From: Cyanobacteriota bacterium
GTDB taxonomy: Bacteria > Cyanobacteriota > Cyanobacteriia > Pseudanabaenales > Pseudanabaenaceae
Assembly: GCA_025356295.1 (NCBI GenBank)
Contig: JANXUJ010000230.1
Span: 1 to 50,130 of the forward strand
DNA: 50,130 bases
Direction of reading: 5' to 3'
Under the pieces are notes generated by a model, which worked only from the letters and a program-made list of their open reading frames with translations, ran no database searches and had not been told where the DNA came from. Of this stretch, positions 16,053-25,220 are shown one piece after another. The position numbers were made by a program, and so were the translations under genes. The stretch's first letter is position 1; each line of letters begins with the position of its first letter.

Positions 16053-16142
16053 TAATCAAAAAATCACTAATGTTTAAGTGTCATGTCTTTTGAGATTGCT
16101 ATACTATGGTGAAATCAAGGCAAGTATTAGAGATCGAGTTTT

Positions 16143-18782
16143 ATGACGCGCAAATCTTGGGATAGCTGTTTGGAATTAGGCTTAGAATTAGGCTTCTGGG
16201 ATGGAGAAAGTGACAAATCGAAAAAACATAAGTCCTTTCAACTACCAGGTGCAAAACCACATTACAATCCCGATCGCCCAGGGCAGGTTGAGCATATTGC
16301 CCTAGATTTGGAGTTGGATATTGCTCAGCAAGCGATCGCAGGTACTTGCAAGATTCGGCTGCGTCCTGTGCGCGATGGCATTACTGAACTAGACTTAGAT
16401 GCTGTGGGCTTGCGGATTGATAGTGTGACAATTAGCGATCGCATCGAAGCTAAACCCAATCTAGACAAAGCTAATAGCAAGTTTGATTATGATGGTGAAT
16501 TTCTAAAGATTTATCTAAATGAGCCGACTCAGGCGGGTGTACCGATTGAGATTGCGATCGCCTATGCAGCCGAGCAGCCTCAACGCGGTATTTACTTTGT
16601 CAAGCCCACAGAAGCTCAACCGCATAAACCAACTCAAGTCTGGACACAGGGCGAAGATGAAGACTCACGCTATTGGTTCCCTTGCTTTGATTATCCTGGG
16701 CAGCTTGCCACTTCCGAGATTCGGATTAAAGTGCCGAAAGACTTGATCGTGATTTCTAATGGGGAATTGATAGAAGTTACTAATCACAAAAAAGAGAAGA
16801 CTTATCATTGGTCGCAAAAAGAAGTACATCCTAGCTATCTGATGACTTTAGCGATTGGTGATTTTGTGGAAGTGAAAGATGAATGGAAAGGAAAACCCGT
16901 AACTTACTATGTTGATAAGTCTCGGACTGCCGAAGAAGCAATCTTGACGATGGGCAAAACGCCGCGCATGATCGAGTTCTTTAGTCAGAAATATGGCTAT
17001 GACTATGCATTCCCAAAGTATGCACAGGTTTGCGTTGCTGACTTTATCTTTGGTGGGATGGAAAATACTTCCACTACTTTGCTCACCGATCGCTGTGTCT
17101 TGGATCAGAGAGCAGCGCTTGATAATCGGTCTAGTGAAAGTCTGGTTGCTCATGAACTAGCACATCAATGGTTTGGTGACTTATTGGTAATTAAGCATTG
17201 GTCGCACGCATGGGTGAAGGAAGGCGCAGCAACCTATGCGGAAATCCTTTGGACAGATCATGAATATGGAGCCGAAGAAGCTGCCTATTATCGACTGGGT
17301 GAGGCGCGTAACTATATTACTGAAGATCGCGATCGCTATCGTCGTCCGATGGTAACTCATGTCTATCGCGAAGCGATCGAGCTATATGATCGTCATATCT
17401 ATGAGAAAGGCGGCTGTGTTTATCATATGCTCCGTTCTGAGCTAGGCGATGATTTGTTCTGGAAGGCGATTCATCATTTTGTACGGACTAATGCTCATAA
17501 GACGGTGGAGACGATTGATCTATTGAGAGCGATCGAAGAAGCAACGGGTAAAAACTGTATGTTCCTTTTCGATCAATATGTATTTCGGGGTGGACATCCA
17601 GAGTACAAAGTTGGCTATAGCTGGGACGGCGAGAATAATCTCGCTAAGGTCTCAGTTTCCCAAACTCAAGATGAACTCTTTGACCTCAAGATTCCGATTG
17701 GTTTTGGATTTGTAGAATCCTCGGAAACTCAAATTTTCACAGTGCGTGTATTTGAGAAAGACCAAGCTTTTTACTTCCCATTAAAGCAAAAGCCTAATTA
17801 TATTAGTTTTGATCGTAATAACAATCATCTTAAACAAGTCACGCTCGAATATGGAGTTGCAGAACTCAAAGCTGGCTTGCAGTATGACCCCGATCCGCTT
17901 GCGCGTATTCAATGTGCTGAAGCTTTAGCTAAGAAAGCTGGTTTGGAATCACTAAAAATTCTTGGCAAAGCGCTCTTGGAAGAGTCTTTCTGGGGTGTGC
18001 GGGTCGAGATTGCCGAAAATCTGGCTAGCATTAAGCTCAATCAAGCTTTTGAAGCTTTGGCAAATGGACTAGAAGATGCGAATGCAAAGGTGAGAACTGC
18101 GGTGCTTAGTGGGTTGGCTAAAAATAAGGTGCAGAAAAGCCTTGATCTGATCAAACCATTCATTAAAAAAGGTGATCCTAGCTACGTTGTCGAAGCCACT
18201 GCGGCAAGACTGGTAGGTGATTTGGCGGCGACTTTGAGTGCCGATCGCGAACCATCGAAAGTCGTGAAATTATTACAAACAGTTCTCAAAGAGCGATCAG
18301 GCTGGAATGAAGTGGTGCGATCAGGCGCGATCGCAGGTTTAGCCAAAATCAAAGATTCTGATGAAGCTTTAGAAACTGTGATCAAATACACCGAAGCTGA
18401 TGTACCGCAGCCTTTGCGTTTAGCGGCGATTCGTTCATTGGGTGCGATGGGTAAGTCTCAATCAAAACCAAAAACGGAACAGATTCTTAATCGCTTGAAA
18501 GTAATCGCTCAAGAAACATTTTTCTTGACGCAAATGGCTTCGGTGGCGGCGCTCGGTCAAGTTGATAGTGCTATGGCGATCGGTGTATTGCGATCGCTAT
18601 CTGACTCGACTCCCGATGGACGCGTTCGTCGGGCTGCGGATGAAGCAGTGCAGCGGGTGCAGAAAGTGATCGGCAAAGATGCTGGGTTAAAGCAACTACG
18701 CGAAGAGCTTGATCAAGTTCGTAAAGACAATCAAGACCTTAAGAGTCGCCTTGAAGCGATCGAGGCAAAGGCTAAAGCATAA
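16143..18782 (+). CDS. M1-family metallo-aminopeptidase with HEAT-like C-terminus
   Basis: An 879-residue zinc aminopeptidase of the M1 family. The substrate-binding motif GGMEN starts at G304. The zinc site H337-E-L-A-H341 with E360 (18 residues later, in VKEGAATYAE) is complete. Residues 40-230 form the N-terminal beta-sandwich. After the catalytic domain, residues about 580-850 are repeated alpha-helical pairs (LARIQCAEALAKKAG, VRVEIAENLASIKL, PLRLAAIRSLGAMG), i.e. HEAT-like repeats, then a short coiled coil. It probably trims peptides in the cytoplasm. Single gene with its own terminator. Confidence 0.92.
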   Translation: MTRKSWDSCLELGLELGFWDGESDKSKKHKSFQLPGAKPHYNPDRPGQVEHIALDLELDIAQQAIAGTCKIRLRPVRDGITELDLDAVGLRIDSVTISDRIEAKPNLDKANSKFDYDGEFLKIYLNEPTQAGVPIEIAIAYAAEQPQRGIYFVKPTEAQPHKPTQVWTQGEDEDSRYWFPCFDYPGQLATSEIRIKVPKDLIVISNGELIEVTNHKKEKTYHWSQKEVHPSYLMTLAIGDFVEVKDEWKGKPVTYYVDKSRTAEEAILTMGKTPRMIEFFSQKYGYDYAFPKYAQVCVADFIFGGMENTSTTLLTDRCVLDQRAALDNRSSESLVAHELAHQWFGDLLVIKHWSHAWVKEGAATYAEILWTDHEYGAEEAAYYRLGEARNYITEDRDRYRRPMVTHVYREAIELYDRHIYEKGGCVYHMLRSELGDDLFWKAIHHFVRTNAHKTVETIDLLRAIEEATGKNCMFLFDQYVFRGGHPEYKVGYSWDGENNLAKVSVSQTQDELFDLKIPIGFGFVESSETQIFTVRVFEKDQAFYFPLKQKPNYISFDRNNNHLKQVTLEYGVAELKAGLQYDPDPLARIQCAEALAKKAGLESLKILGKALLEESFWGVRVEIAENLASIKLNQAFEALANGLEDANAKVRTAVLSGLAKNKVQKSLDLIKPFIKKGDPSYVVEATAARLVGDLAATLSADREPSKVVKLLQTVLKERSGWNEVVRSGAIAGLAKIKDSDEALETVIKYTEADVPQPLRLAAIRSLGAMGKSQSKPKTEQILNRLKVIAQETFFLTQMASVAALGQVDSAMAIGVLRSLSDSTPDGRVRRAADEAVQRVQKVIGKDAGLKQLREELDQVRKDNQDLKSRLEAIEAKAKA

Positions 18783-18787
18783 ATTCT

Positions 18788-18830
18788 GCATAAATAAAAA
18801 AGCACCCTTTTGGTGCTTTTTTATTTATGC
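18788..18830. terminator. Bidirectional terminator, 19-bp perfect stem
   Basis: Arms 18788-18806 and 18812-18830 are exactly complementary with a 5-base loop. The core GCACC is flanked by A6/T6 runs, a classic intrinsic terminator on both strands, located between the convergent aminopeptidase and HsdR-N genes. Confidence 0.9.
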
Positions 18831-19471
18831 TATGCGGAAATCGGTTGTAAAACATTTGCGATCGCCGCAAGTTTTTTCAATATCTGAAACGTCAGCGCCA
18901 AGCCATCATCTTGATCCAAGATAAATTCTTTGGATTTGGCATACTTGGGAACGTCTTGCTGAACTAACTTTAGAAATACAAAACTGCTTCCATTTGTTAC
19001 TAACCCAAATACAGGCTGATGTGATTGAGGTGAAGCGATCATATAGGACAGAGCTTGAGGTAGTCCCACTTTTAGCGAAAATCCTGCTCGTTTCGATTCA
19101 ATTACCAGTACCCAAATTTGTTCAATCAAAACTAATACATCAATTCGTCCCCGTAGCTGTATCCCCGCTTCTTCAGCCGAAATTTCCACTGTGGTTTCCG
19201 TATCCACATAGAAAGGTGGCAAAAAGAACCCCGCTAAATCTAGTAATGGAGAGACGATCGCCATTTTTACCGTGTTTTCTAGCACCGATCGCCGTTCTAA
19301 ATTCGCAGAAATCGCGATTATCCGTTCTAATCTCGCTTTTTCAAAGCTAGTCAAACTAGGCAAATCATCCTGCCACTCCCGAAAAAAATTAGGATCGCGC
19401 TCTAATTGCAAACCCAATTTGCGTTCTAGTTCATATAGTGAGACTTTCTCAATCGCGAGTGTTTGTGTCAT
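18830..19471 (-). CDS. Type I restriction HsdR N-terminal-like (PD-(D/E)XK) protein
   Basis: A 213-residue protein with the HSDR_N-type nuclease fold. Its core is RGRIDVLVLIEQIWVLVIES followed by KRAG, giving D in RIDV and E-x-K in IESKR. Upstream lies the helical part with ENTVKMAIVSPLLDLAGF. The ATPase/translocase and the methylase and specificity subunits of a type I system are absent. Such stand-alone proteins are very common in cyanobacteria, usually annotated as restriction endonuclease subunit R, and their role is unknown. The stop coincides with the end of the terminator palindrome. Confidence 0.8.
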   Translation of the reverse strand: MTQTLAIEKVSLYELERKLGLQLERDPNFFREWQDDLPSLTSFEKARLERIIAISANLERRSVLENTVKMAIVSPLLDLAGFFLPPFYVDTETTVEISAEEAGIQLRGRIDVLVLIEQIWVLVIESKRAGFSLKVGLPQALSYMIASPQSHQPVFGLVTNGSSFVFLKLVQQDVPKYAKSKEFILDQDDGLALTFQILKKLAAIANVLQPISA

Positions 19472-19525
19472 GAGGCTATCCCTCTAAAACCTGACGGATT
19501 GGCTTGACTATAGCATTTTCGAGAA

Positions 19526-19556
19526 ATAAAAAAGGGCGCATTGCGCCCTTTTTTAT
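19526..19556. terminator. Terminator hairpin after the secreted TPR-like gene
   Basis: ATAAAAAAGGGCGC (19526-19539) pairs perfectly with GCGCCCTTTTTTAT (19543-19556) around a 3-base ATT loop. GC core with flanking A/T runs: a strong intrinsic terminator for the minus-strand gene ending at 19561. Confidence 0.88.
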
Positions 19557-19560
19557 GTGA

Positions 19561-21072
19561 TTAACCAGCGCAAGTGAATAACTTGCCTAGTTGTTCTTTT
19601 TCGGTTGGGTTCTCAATATCTTTAGCAATTTTCTGAGCTTGATCATGCTGACCGATCGCCCAATATGTACTGCTGATATCTGAGAAAGCTCTGGAGCGAA
19701 TATTTGCATCAGGAGCAGTTTTTGCGATCGCCAGACTATCGATCAAAATAGGCTCAACCTTGTCGGCTAAGCCATAGATACTCGCGATGCTGTTGAGTGC
19801 AAAGAGGCGCTCAGCGGGTTGCGGTAAAGCTTTGGCGATCGCCAAAGCTTGATCCCAAGTTTTGATCGCAAGTTCAGGCGCTTTGATAGTTTGATATTGA
19901 CGACCGATTTCAATTAATAAAGTCGCCACATCGATCGAAGGTGCAACTTTACTTAGCCCTTGCAAACTTTGATCCAATAATTTGTTGGCTTCCTCGATCT
20001 TTTTATCTTTGGCATAAGCGATCGCTACGTTTGCAATGCCGACACTCTTCTCAACGGACTTTCCATCAAGATTGTTAATCACTTCTAGCGCTTTATCATA
20101 TTGCTTGGACAATAGATATTGACTAGCCACGAGGAATAGCGATCGCGTTTTTAGGATTTCTGTATTAGCGATCGCAGCTTGTTCGACAGCTTTAGAATCA
20201 GACTTCGATACAGCTTTTTCCGCTTTAAGATCATCTTTTTTTAGCGATTTAGTGGCGATCTTAGAGATAGGCTTTTTAGCTGCTTCCTTTGCAGCAGAAA
20301 TTGCATCATCCCGAATTGCATCAAACTCTTGGAAAACTATCCCCAATGAGGTAGCTGCTTTAGGATGATTTCCCGCCTGCGCGTAACTACCCGTAATCTC
20401 AACTCTCGCTCTCGCTCTAGTATTGCGATCATCGATCATCGGTAATAGGTCTGTGGCTGCCGCAATAGAAGCCTCAGAATTGAAGTCATCACCTAGCTCA
20501 GTGTAGATATTGGCGATCGCTGCAAAAGCACGCGATCGCACATAAGCATCAATAACTTCAGGTGTAGCTTTGGTCGCATCAGCCAATAAATTTTTAGCTT
20601 TCTCCTTCTTATCAGCTTCACCATAGGCTTGAGCAATTTTAATATTCGCAAAAACTCTGTCCACAGGATCGGGTAATGCTTTGGCGATCGCTAAAGCGCT
20701 ATTCAACGCATCTGTGGCTAACTTTGGTTGCGATGCTTTAATAAAACGACCAGCCGTATCCAATAGCGCAAATGCCTTAAGCGATGGCGTGGCGATCGCA
20801 TTAGTCGCCGTCAAACTTTTTTCTAAAACTTTCTTTGCTTGATCAGGACGATCAAATTCTAAATATTTGCCTGCGATTTCACTATAGGCGGCGACCTTAG
20901 CTTCAGGGCTGTTATTTTCATCCGCCAGAGACACATAACACTGAAGTGGCACGCCCTGAAATTTTGGTTCTTCAACTTTTTGGGGACTGGCTGCCCATAC
21001 TGCACTTGTTGGAGCTAGATTGACTAACATCGTCAAGCAGCCAGCCAGAAGCCGCATCCATATTTTTCGCAT
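19561..21072 (-). CDS. Secreted TPR-like repeat protein
   Basis: A 503-residue protein with an N-terminal signal peptide (MRKIWMRLLAGCLTMLVNLA, cleaved near VWA-AS). The mature protein is made of about ten helical-pair repeats typical of TPR-like proteins (LATDALNSALAIAKALPDPV, DRVFANIKIAQAYGEA, and a near copy LAIKTWDQALAIAKALPQPA later). A Lys-rich linker (KKPISKIATKSLKKDDLKAE) divides it near residue 270. It is presumably a periplasmic or envelope scaffold for protein binding. No named ortholog recognised. Confidence 0.75.
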   Translation of the reverse strand: MRKIWMRLLAGCLTMLVNLAPTSAVWAASPQKVEEPKFQGVPLQCYVSLADENNSPEAKVAAYSEIAGKYLEFDRPDQAKKVLEKSLTATNAIATPSLKAFALLDTAGRFIKASQPKLATDALNSALAIAKALPDPVDRVFANIKIAQAYGEADKKEKAKNLLADATKATPEVIDAYVRSRAFAAIANIYTELGDDFNSEASIAAATDLLPMIDDRNTRARARVEITGSYAQAGNHPKAATSLGIVFQEFDAIRDDAISAAKEAAKKPISKIATKSLKKDDLKAEKAVSKSDSKAVEQAAIANTEILKTRSLFLVASQYLLSKQYDKALEVINNLDGKSVEKSVGIANVAIAYAKDKKIEEANKLLDQSLQGLSKVAPSIDVATLLIEIGRQYQTIKAPELAIKTWDQALAIAKALPQPAERLFALNSIASIYGLADKVEPILIDSLAIAKTAPDANIRSRAFSDISSTYWAIGQHDQAQKIAKDIENPTEKEQLGKLFTCAG

Positions 21073-21232
21073 AATTAATCTCTGGTTTCAAATCTGTGAT
21101 TTGGGGTGTAATTTTGTGAATGTCTTTTGGATTCTACCCAATTCAAACCGCGATCGCACCAAAACATTAGGCTTTACGCTCTATCTAAAGGCAGAAAAGG
21201 TAAAGAAAGATTGCGAACAGCTAAACAATCTG

Positions 21233-21250
21233 TTACATTTCTCAATGTAA
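21233..21250. promoter_or_regulatory. Inverted repeat TTACATT-N4-AATGTAA upstream of hli
   Basis: A perfect 7-bp inverted repeat with a 4-base spacer lies 25 bases before the hli start. The left half, preceded by G (GTTACATT), resembles one half of the HLR1 element bound by the response regulator RpaB at cyanobacterial high-light genes. HLR1 is a direct repeat, whereas here the second copy is inverted, so the match is partial. Confidence 0.35.
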
Positions 21251-21275
21251 GATTACTCACATAAGGAAATCGATT

Positions 21276-21428
21276 ATGTCTGACGAAAACCGTAATGTAT
21301 GGAATTGGGGTTTTACCTCTGGTGCAGAAAACTGGAACGGACGCTTAGCCATGATCGGCTTTGTATCGGCACTAGCGATCGAATTAATTAGCGGTCAAGG
21401 CGTACTTCACTTCTGGGGTCTTCTATAA
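21276..21428 (+). CDS. High-light-inducible protein (one-helix Chl-binding, Hli/Scp)
   Basis: A 50-residue protein with a single membrane helix carrying the chlorophyll-binding motif E-x2-NGR-x-AMIGF ([20 protein letters not shown]). It ends [11 protein letters not shown], as in small cyanobacterial Hli proteins. These dimerise in the thylakoid, bind chlorophyll and carotenoid, and protect photosystem assembly in high light. The AAGGAAA site 8 bases before the ATG supports the start. The gene is monocistronic, with a long palindromic terminator beginning at its stop. Confidence 0.93.
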   Translation: MSDENRNVWNWGFTSGAENWNGRLAMIGFVSALAIELISGQGVLHFWGLL

Positions 21429-21486
21429 ATTTTCCCAATAAAAAACTCCTCGCTTTCACGAGGAGTTTTTTATTGGGAAAATTTAT
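21425..21486. terminator. 28-bp palindromic bidirectional terminator between hli and rpsF
   Basis: Arms 21425-21452 and 21459-21486 pair without mismatch; the loop is 6 bases (CTTTCA). The core CTCCTCG is flanked by A6/T6. The stop codons of both convergent genes lie inside the stem. Confidence 0.92.
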
Positions 21487-21893
21487 TCAGCAGCTACCAC
21501 TTCTACTGGTGTTTCTGCTACTACTGGTGCTTCTACTACTTCCACTGCCGCTTCGGCATCAGGGATGATTTCTTCTTCAGCATCTTCTTCGATAGCTTCT
21601 GGCTCAAGCTTAATTGTCATGTAGCGAATCACATCATCAGCTAAACGCATTGATTTTTCAAGGCTTTCAATGGTTTTTGGGGTGGCTGTATAATTTACTT
21701 GAATGTAGATACCTTCGCGATGACCTTTGATGTCATAGGCTAATCTCCGTCTACCGCGATGTTGAGTCGTGATATCTTCTGCTTCTTGCTGGACTAAAAA
21801 TTCTTGATATTTTGCGATCGCTGCTTCAGATTCCTGATCGGGGAGATCAGGACGCAAAAGATACATAGTTTCGTATAAACGTTTGACAGTCAT
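21483..21893 (-). CDS. rpsF: 30S ribosomal protein S6
   Basis: A 136-residue S6 protein of the small subunit. The N-terminus has [15 protein letters not shown], the middle has [20 protein letters not shown] and [10 protein letters not shown], then [15 protein letters not shown]. It ends in an acidic, Ala/Val/Glu-rich tail of about 35 residues ([20 protein letters not shown]), typical of cyanobacterial S6 proteins. It is single here, without ssb or rpsR beside it. Confidence 0.96.
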   Translation of the reverse strand: MTVKRLYETMYLLRPDLPDQESEAAIAKYQEFLVQQEAEDITTQHRGRRRLAYDIKGHREGIYIQVNYTATPKTIESLEKSMRLADDVIRYMTIKLEPEAIEEDAEEEIIPDAEAAVEVVEAPVVAETPVEVVAAE

Positions 21894-21998
21894 TTGATTG
21901 TTTCCTTACGGGCTGTAGTTGGCTTCTATTAATTGATGATGTAGAAGCAAGGATTTATTATTATATCGCGCCAAGGCAAATAATTATTATAATTAACT

Positions 21999-22025
21999 GA
22001 TAAGCACTATAGAGACATGCTTATC
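21999..22025. promoter_or_regulatory. Inverted repeat GATAAGCA / TGCTTATC upstream of the hybrid kinase
   Basis: A perfect 8-bp inverted repeat with an 11-base spacer lies 34 bases before the kinase start. It could be an operator or a small 5'-UTR hairpin. No known regulator site is recognised. Confidence 0.35.
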
Positions 22026-22059
22026 TTCGTGTTAATACAATAAAGCTGAAGTGGGCAAT

Positions 22060-23193
22060 ATGTTAGTGAATACAAACACGATCGCCGATATCTTAATTGT
22101 GGAAGACGAACTTGTCACCGCACATGCACTATCAGACGTTCTATCTGATTTGGGCTATAGAGTTTTACAAATAGTCGATAGTAGTGATCAAGCGATCGCC
22201 TCTATCCATCGACAACGTCCCGATATTATTTTGATGGATATTAAACTAAGAGGCTCAGATAGTGGTATCACGGCAGTCAGTGAAATTCAGAAAATAGCTG
22301 CGATCCCTGTAATTTATCTAACTGCTTTTAGCGATCCTGAAACTTTGAAACAAGCGATCGCCACATCTCCCTACGGATATCTCACCAAACCACTTAGATA
22401 TGCTGAAGTGAATATAGCAATTATGATTGCTCTAAAAAAATGTCACGAAGAGAAAATATTACAAAAAGCTTTAGATAAAGAAAAAGAACTTCATCTCCTA
22501 AAATCTCGACTGCTTGCCATGACATCTCATGAATTTTCAACGCCGATGTCAGTAATTAGACTGTTAGTTTGGAAATTACAAAATTTTGAAGAGCAAATAA
22601 CTAAAGAGGTAAGGACTAAAAATCTTGCTTCTATTGAATTAGCGATCAAAGATATAAATTGGCTACTTGAAGAAGTAAGATTTATTGCTAATTCTGAAGC
22701 TGGTAATTTCCCCTTTAAACCTGAGAATATTGATGCGCTCGTATATTGTCAACAACTTATTGAGAGTTCTCAGACAGATGACAATATGCGTAAGTGTAAA
22801 ATCAAATTTCGCAGTTATGGCAATTGTCATAAGTTGAAGCTTGACAAAAAATTGCTGTGGCACATAACTATGAATCTGATTTCTAACGCTATTAAATACT
22901 CCTGTGATGGAGATAATATTGACGTCGAATTGACCTGTGATTCACAGCAATTAACTTTAAGCATTCATGATCACGGAATTGGCATACCCGATGAATACTT
23001 AAACAATCTGTTTTTACCCTTTTTAAGAGCAGAGAATGTAGGGGATATCAAGGGTTTAGGGATGGGGCTATATATAGTTAAACAAGCTGTAGAAGCTCAT
23101 CATGGGAAAATAACGGTACAAAGTGAAGTCAATACAGGTACAAAGTTTACAGTTGTTTTACCTTCAGCAGATAGTTCAAGTAGCGAGATATAA
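22060..23193 (+). CDS. Response regulator - histidine kinase hybrid (REC-HisKA-HATPase)
   Basis: A 377-residue cytoplasmic signalling protein. The ATG at 22060 is preferred over a GTG at 22051. The receiver domain (about 1-125) has acidic pocket E15/D16, phospho-acceptor D60 (ILMDIKL), and K110 (YLTKP). A helical linker leads to the HisKA domain with phospho-histidine H157 (AMTSHEFSTPMS). The HATPase domain has the N box NLISNAIKYS, the G1 box DHGIGIP and the G2 box GLGMGLYIVK. There is no membrane helix and no input sensor other than the receiver, so it is probably driven by another kinase in a phosphorelay. No neighbour completes the pathway. Confidence 0.92.
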   Translation: MLVNTNTIADILIVEDELVTAHALSDVLSDLGYRVLQIVDSSDQAIASIHRQRPDIILMDIKLRGSDSGITAVSEIQKIAAIPVIYLTAFSDPETLKQAIATSPYGYLTKPLRYAEVNIAIMIALKKCHEEKILQKALDKEKELHLLKSRLLAMTSHEFSTPMSVIRLLVWKLQNFEEQITKEVRTKNLASIELAIKDINWLLEEVRFIANSEAGNFPFKPENIDALVYCQQLIESSQTDDNMRKCKIKFRSYGNCHKLKLDKKLLWHITMNLISNAIKYSCDGDNIDVELTCDSQQLTLSIHDHGIGIPDEYLNNLFLPFLRAENVGDIKGLGMGLYIVKQAVEAHHGKITVQSEVNTGTKFTVVLPSADSSSSEI

Positions 23194-23756
23194 GTAATCT
23201 TAAAACCTAATAGATTGGATCGCTGTCTTTTAACTTTCTCAGCTTTATATTTTATATCTTTAGAGATAGGTCTAAAGAGCTATCTTTTAGATTTTATCTA
23301 TAGCAATTAGTAAAATTAAGAGCAGTAAATATCATAAATGTATTTAACAATACTTTACAGATGCTGAAAATAGATGTAAGGTCTAGTCCATGTTAAAAGC
23401 GCTTATTAAAAGTCTACATAAATTTTCCTTTATTTTTTCTTTGTTACGGCATAGACCATAGTTACTAATGGAGGTAACGTCATGACAGAGATAGGAACGG
23501 GCTTGAAAGACTAACCATTTTTTATAAGTTGCCAACTACAAGTTGCCAACACAATAATTCAGATAGATTCTGACTAAACAAACTTTTTAAAACTCAACAC
23601 ATATATCCGTTTAGTCACATGTCGTCTGCAGCAATATATCTGCAATAAAGTTATTTCTTGTCTCATAAAAATCTATTCTGTATCGTTTTTAGTTAGCAGT
23701 TTAGGCTAAAAAAATAGATTAATAGATTTTGTGAGACCCCCAATATTGGAGGTTTT
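23194..23756. other. 562-base intergenic region, mostly without recognised features
   Basis: The region is AT-rich. It contains a possible 10-codon ORF with a strong ribosome site (23482-23514), an A-GTTGCCAAC direct repeat starting near 23528 and 23543, and the strong GGAGG site of the SDR gene at the end. No tRNA, riboswitch or known small RNA was recognised. Confidence 0.5.
23482..23514 (+). CDS. Possible 10-residue leader peptide
   Basis: GGAGG lies 6 bases before an ATG that opens a ten-codon ORF (MTEIGTGLKD, then TAA). The ribosome site is as good as any in the window, in a long region with no other gene. Chance occurrence is quite possible; the peptide has no regulatory codon run. Confidence 0.2.
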   Translation: MTEIGTGLKD

Positions 23757-24530
23757 ATGAATATTCGTGGAAAAACGGCTCTGGTAACTGGAGCTTCGAG
23801 GGGTATTGGTCGATCAATTGCTTTGGAGCTAGCTCAGCAGGGAGTAAAATGCGTGATTTTGGTGGCACGCGATCGCGATCGCCTAGATTCTGTCGCCGCA
23901 GAAGTGCAAGCTTTAGGAATAGAAGCGGTGAGTCTACCTCTAGACTTGTCTGAGACAGTTGAGGTAAATATTGCGATCGCCCAAGTATGGCGAGATTTTG
24001 GTCCAATTGACATTTTGGTTAACTGTGCAGGCGTGGCGCATCAATCATCGTTTTTGCGATCGCGTTTACAAGATGTGCAGTCAGAGATCGAAGTCAACCT
24101 GCTCGGCATGTATGCGATCACACGGATGGTAGCGCGGCGTATGGCAGTGCAGCGCAATGGCAGAATCGTGAATGTGTCTAGCCTGATGGGTAAAGTTGCC
24201 GCGCCCACAATGGCGACTTATTCTGCGACCAAATTCGCGATCGTGGGTTTCACGCAAGCTCTGCGTGCTGAATTAGCGGCTTACAACATCAAAGTAACTG
24301 CTTTACTCCCATCGCTCACTGATACTGACATGGCGCAAGACTTACAGTGGTTTCGCTGGGTTTCGCTAATGACTCCTAAACAAGTCGCGATCGCCCTGAT
24401 TGCTGGACTAGAGCGGGAGGCTCCCGAAATTCTGGTCGGATGGCAGAGTCACTTAGCAGTCTGGTGTCATCGCCTATTTCCGTTCCTAATGGAAAAAATC
24501 CTGCTAATCGCTGCTCCGAGAATCAGCTAA
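23757..24530 (+). CDS. SDR-family oxidoreductase (FabG-like)
   Basis: A 257-residue classical short-chain dehydrogenase/reductase. The cofactor motif TGASRGIG is at residues 11-18, the structural NCAG at 89-92, and the catalytic triad is S142, Y155, K159 (YSATKFA). The D-R pair after beta-2 (VARDRDRL) suggests NADPH preference. It resembles FabG-type 3-ketoacyl reductases but has an unusual aromatic C-terminus (WCHRLFPFLMEKIL), so the substrate cannot be named. A GGAGG site 5 bases before the ATG fixes the start. Confidence 0.9.
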   Translation: MNIRGKTALVTGASRGIGRSIALELAQQGVKCVILVARDRDRLDSVAAEVQALGIEAVSLPLDLSETVEVNIAIAQVWRDFGPIDILVNCAGVAHQSSFLRSRLQDVQSEIEVNLLGMYAITRMVARRMAVQRNGRIVNVSSLMGKVAAPTMATYSATKFAIVGFTQALRAELAAYNIKVTALLPSLTDTDMAQDLQWFRWVSLMTPKQVAIALIAGLEREAPEILVGWQSHLAVWCHRLFPFLMEKILLIAAPRIS

Positions 24531-24534
24531 ACCC

Positions 24535-24592
24535 CGAAAAAAACAAAGAAGAAAAGCGGCGCATTGCGCCGCTTTTCTTTTTTGTTTTTTCG
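24535..24592. terminator. Terminator after the SDR gene
   Basis: The core stem GAAAAGCGGCGC (24551-24562) pairs perfectly with 24566-24577 around ATT. Flanking A- and T-rich arms extend the pairing to about 24535-24592 with a few mismatches. A T-run follows: an intrinsic terminator. Confidence 0.85.
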
Positions 24593-24741
24593 AGTGTGTG
24601 TCAAAAACTTAATTTCAGCCCCAAATCTTCCTCAAATATTAATTTGTTTTAAGTTATCTCACAAATTAAGCCTCTAATGTAAACCACTACGATAAACTTG
24701 GATTCAAACATCCTGTGTCTATTGTTTTCTTTTTAGATTAG

Positions 24742-25020
<279 letters not shown>

Positions 25021-25084
25021 TTTTAGTGAGTCGGATTTATGTTTATTTTTCGTTAAGTGCAATTATTTTTTATCCTGCATTTAG

Positions 25085-25114
25085 ATTTAGGAGTGTCGTT
25101 TGGCACTCCTAAAT
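25085..25114. terminator. psaC terminator
   Basis: ATTTAGGAGTG (25085-25095) pairs with CACTCCTAAAT (25104-25114), an 11-bp stem with an 8-base loop, followed by TGTTTTTAAT. An intrinsic terminator 64 bases after the psaC stop. Confidence 0.85.
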
Positions 25115-25135
25115 TGTTTTTAATCAGTTTTCAAG

Positions 25136-25165
25136 AAAAAAAAGCCCGCTTTGCGGGCTTTTTTC
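25136..25165. repeat. Second palindrome downstream of psaC
   Basis: AAAAAAGCCCGC, TTT loop, GCGGGCTTTTTT followed by CTTA. This is a terminator-like hairpin, but it is redundant with the psaC terminator 20 bases upstream and may be one of the mobile or repeated palindromes. Confidence 0.8.
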
Positions 25166-25172
25166 TTATAGT

Positions 25173-25209
25173 GATAGTAAAGGCGGCGTTTCGCGCCGCC
25201 TTTACTATC
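25173..25209. repeat. Third palindrome downstream of psaC
   Basis: GATAGTAAAGGCGGCG (25173-25188) pairs perfectly over 16 bp with 25194-25209 around a 5-base loop (TTTCG). It lies immediately before the start of the next gene on the same strand, so it would sit in that gene's 5' region. Confidence 0.85.
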
Positions 25210-25220
25210 TGAGTTTTGTC

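Noticed and set aside
23526..23552. GTTGCCAAC direct repeat as a regulator binding site
   Set aside because: Two 9-base copies are short and far (about 200 bases) from the nearest start; too little evidence to call a site.
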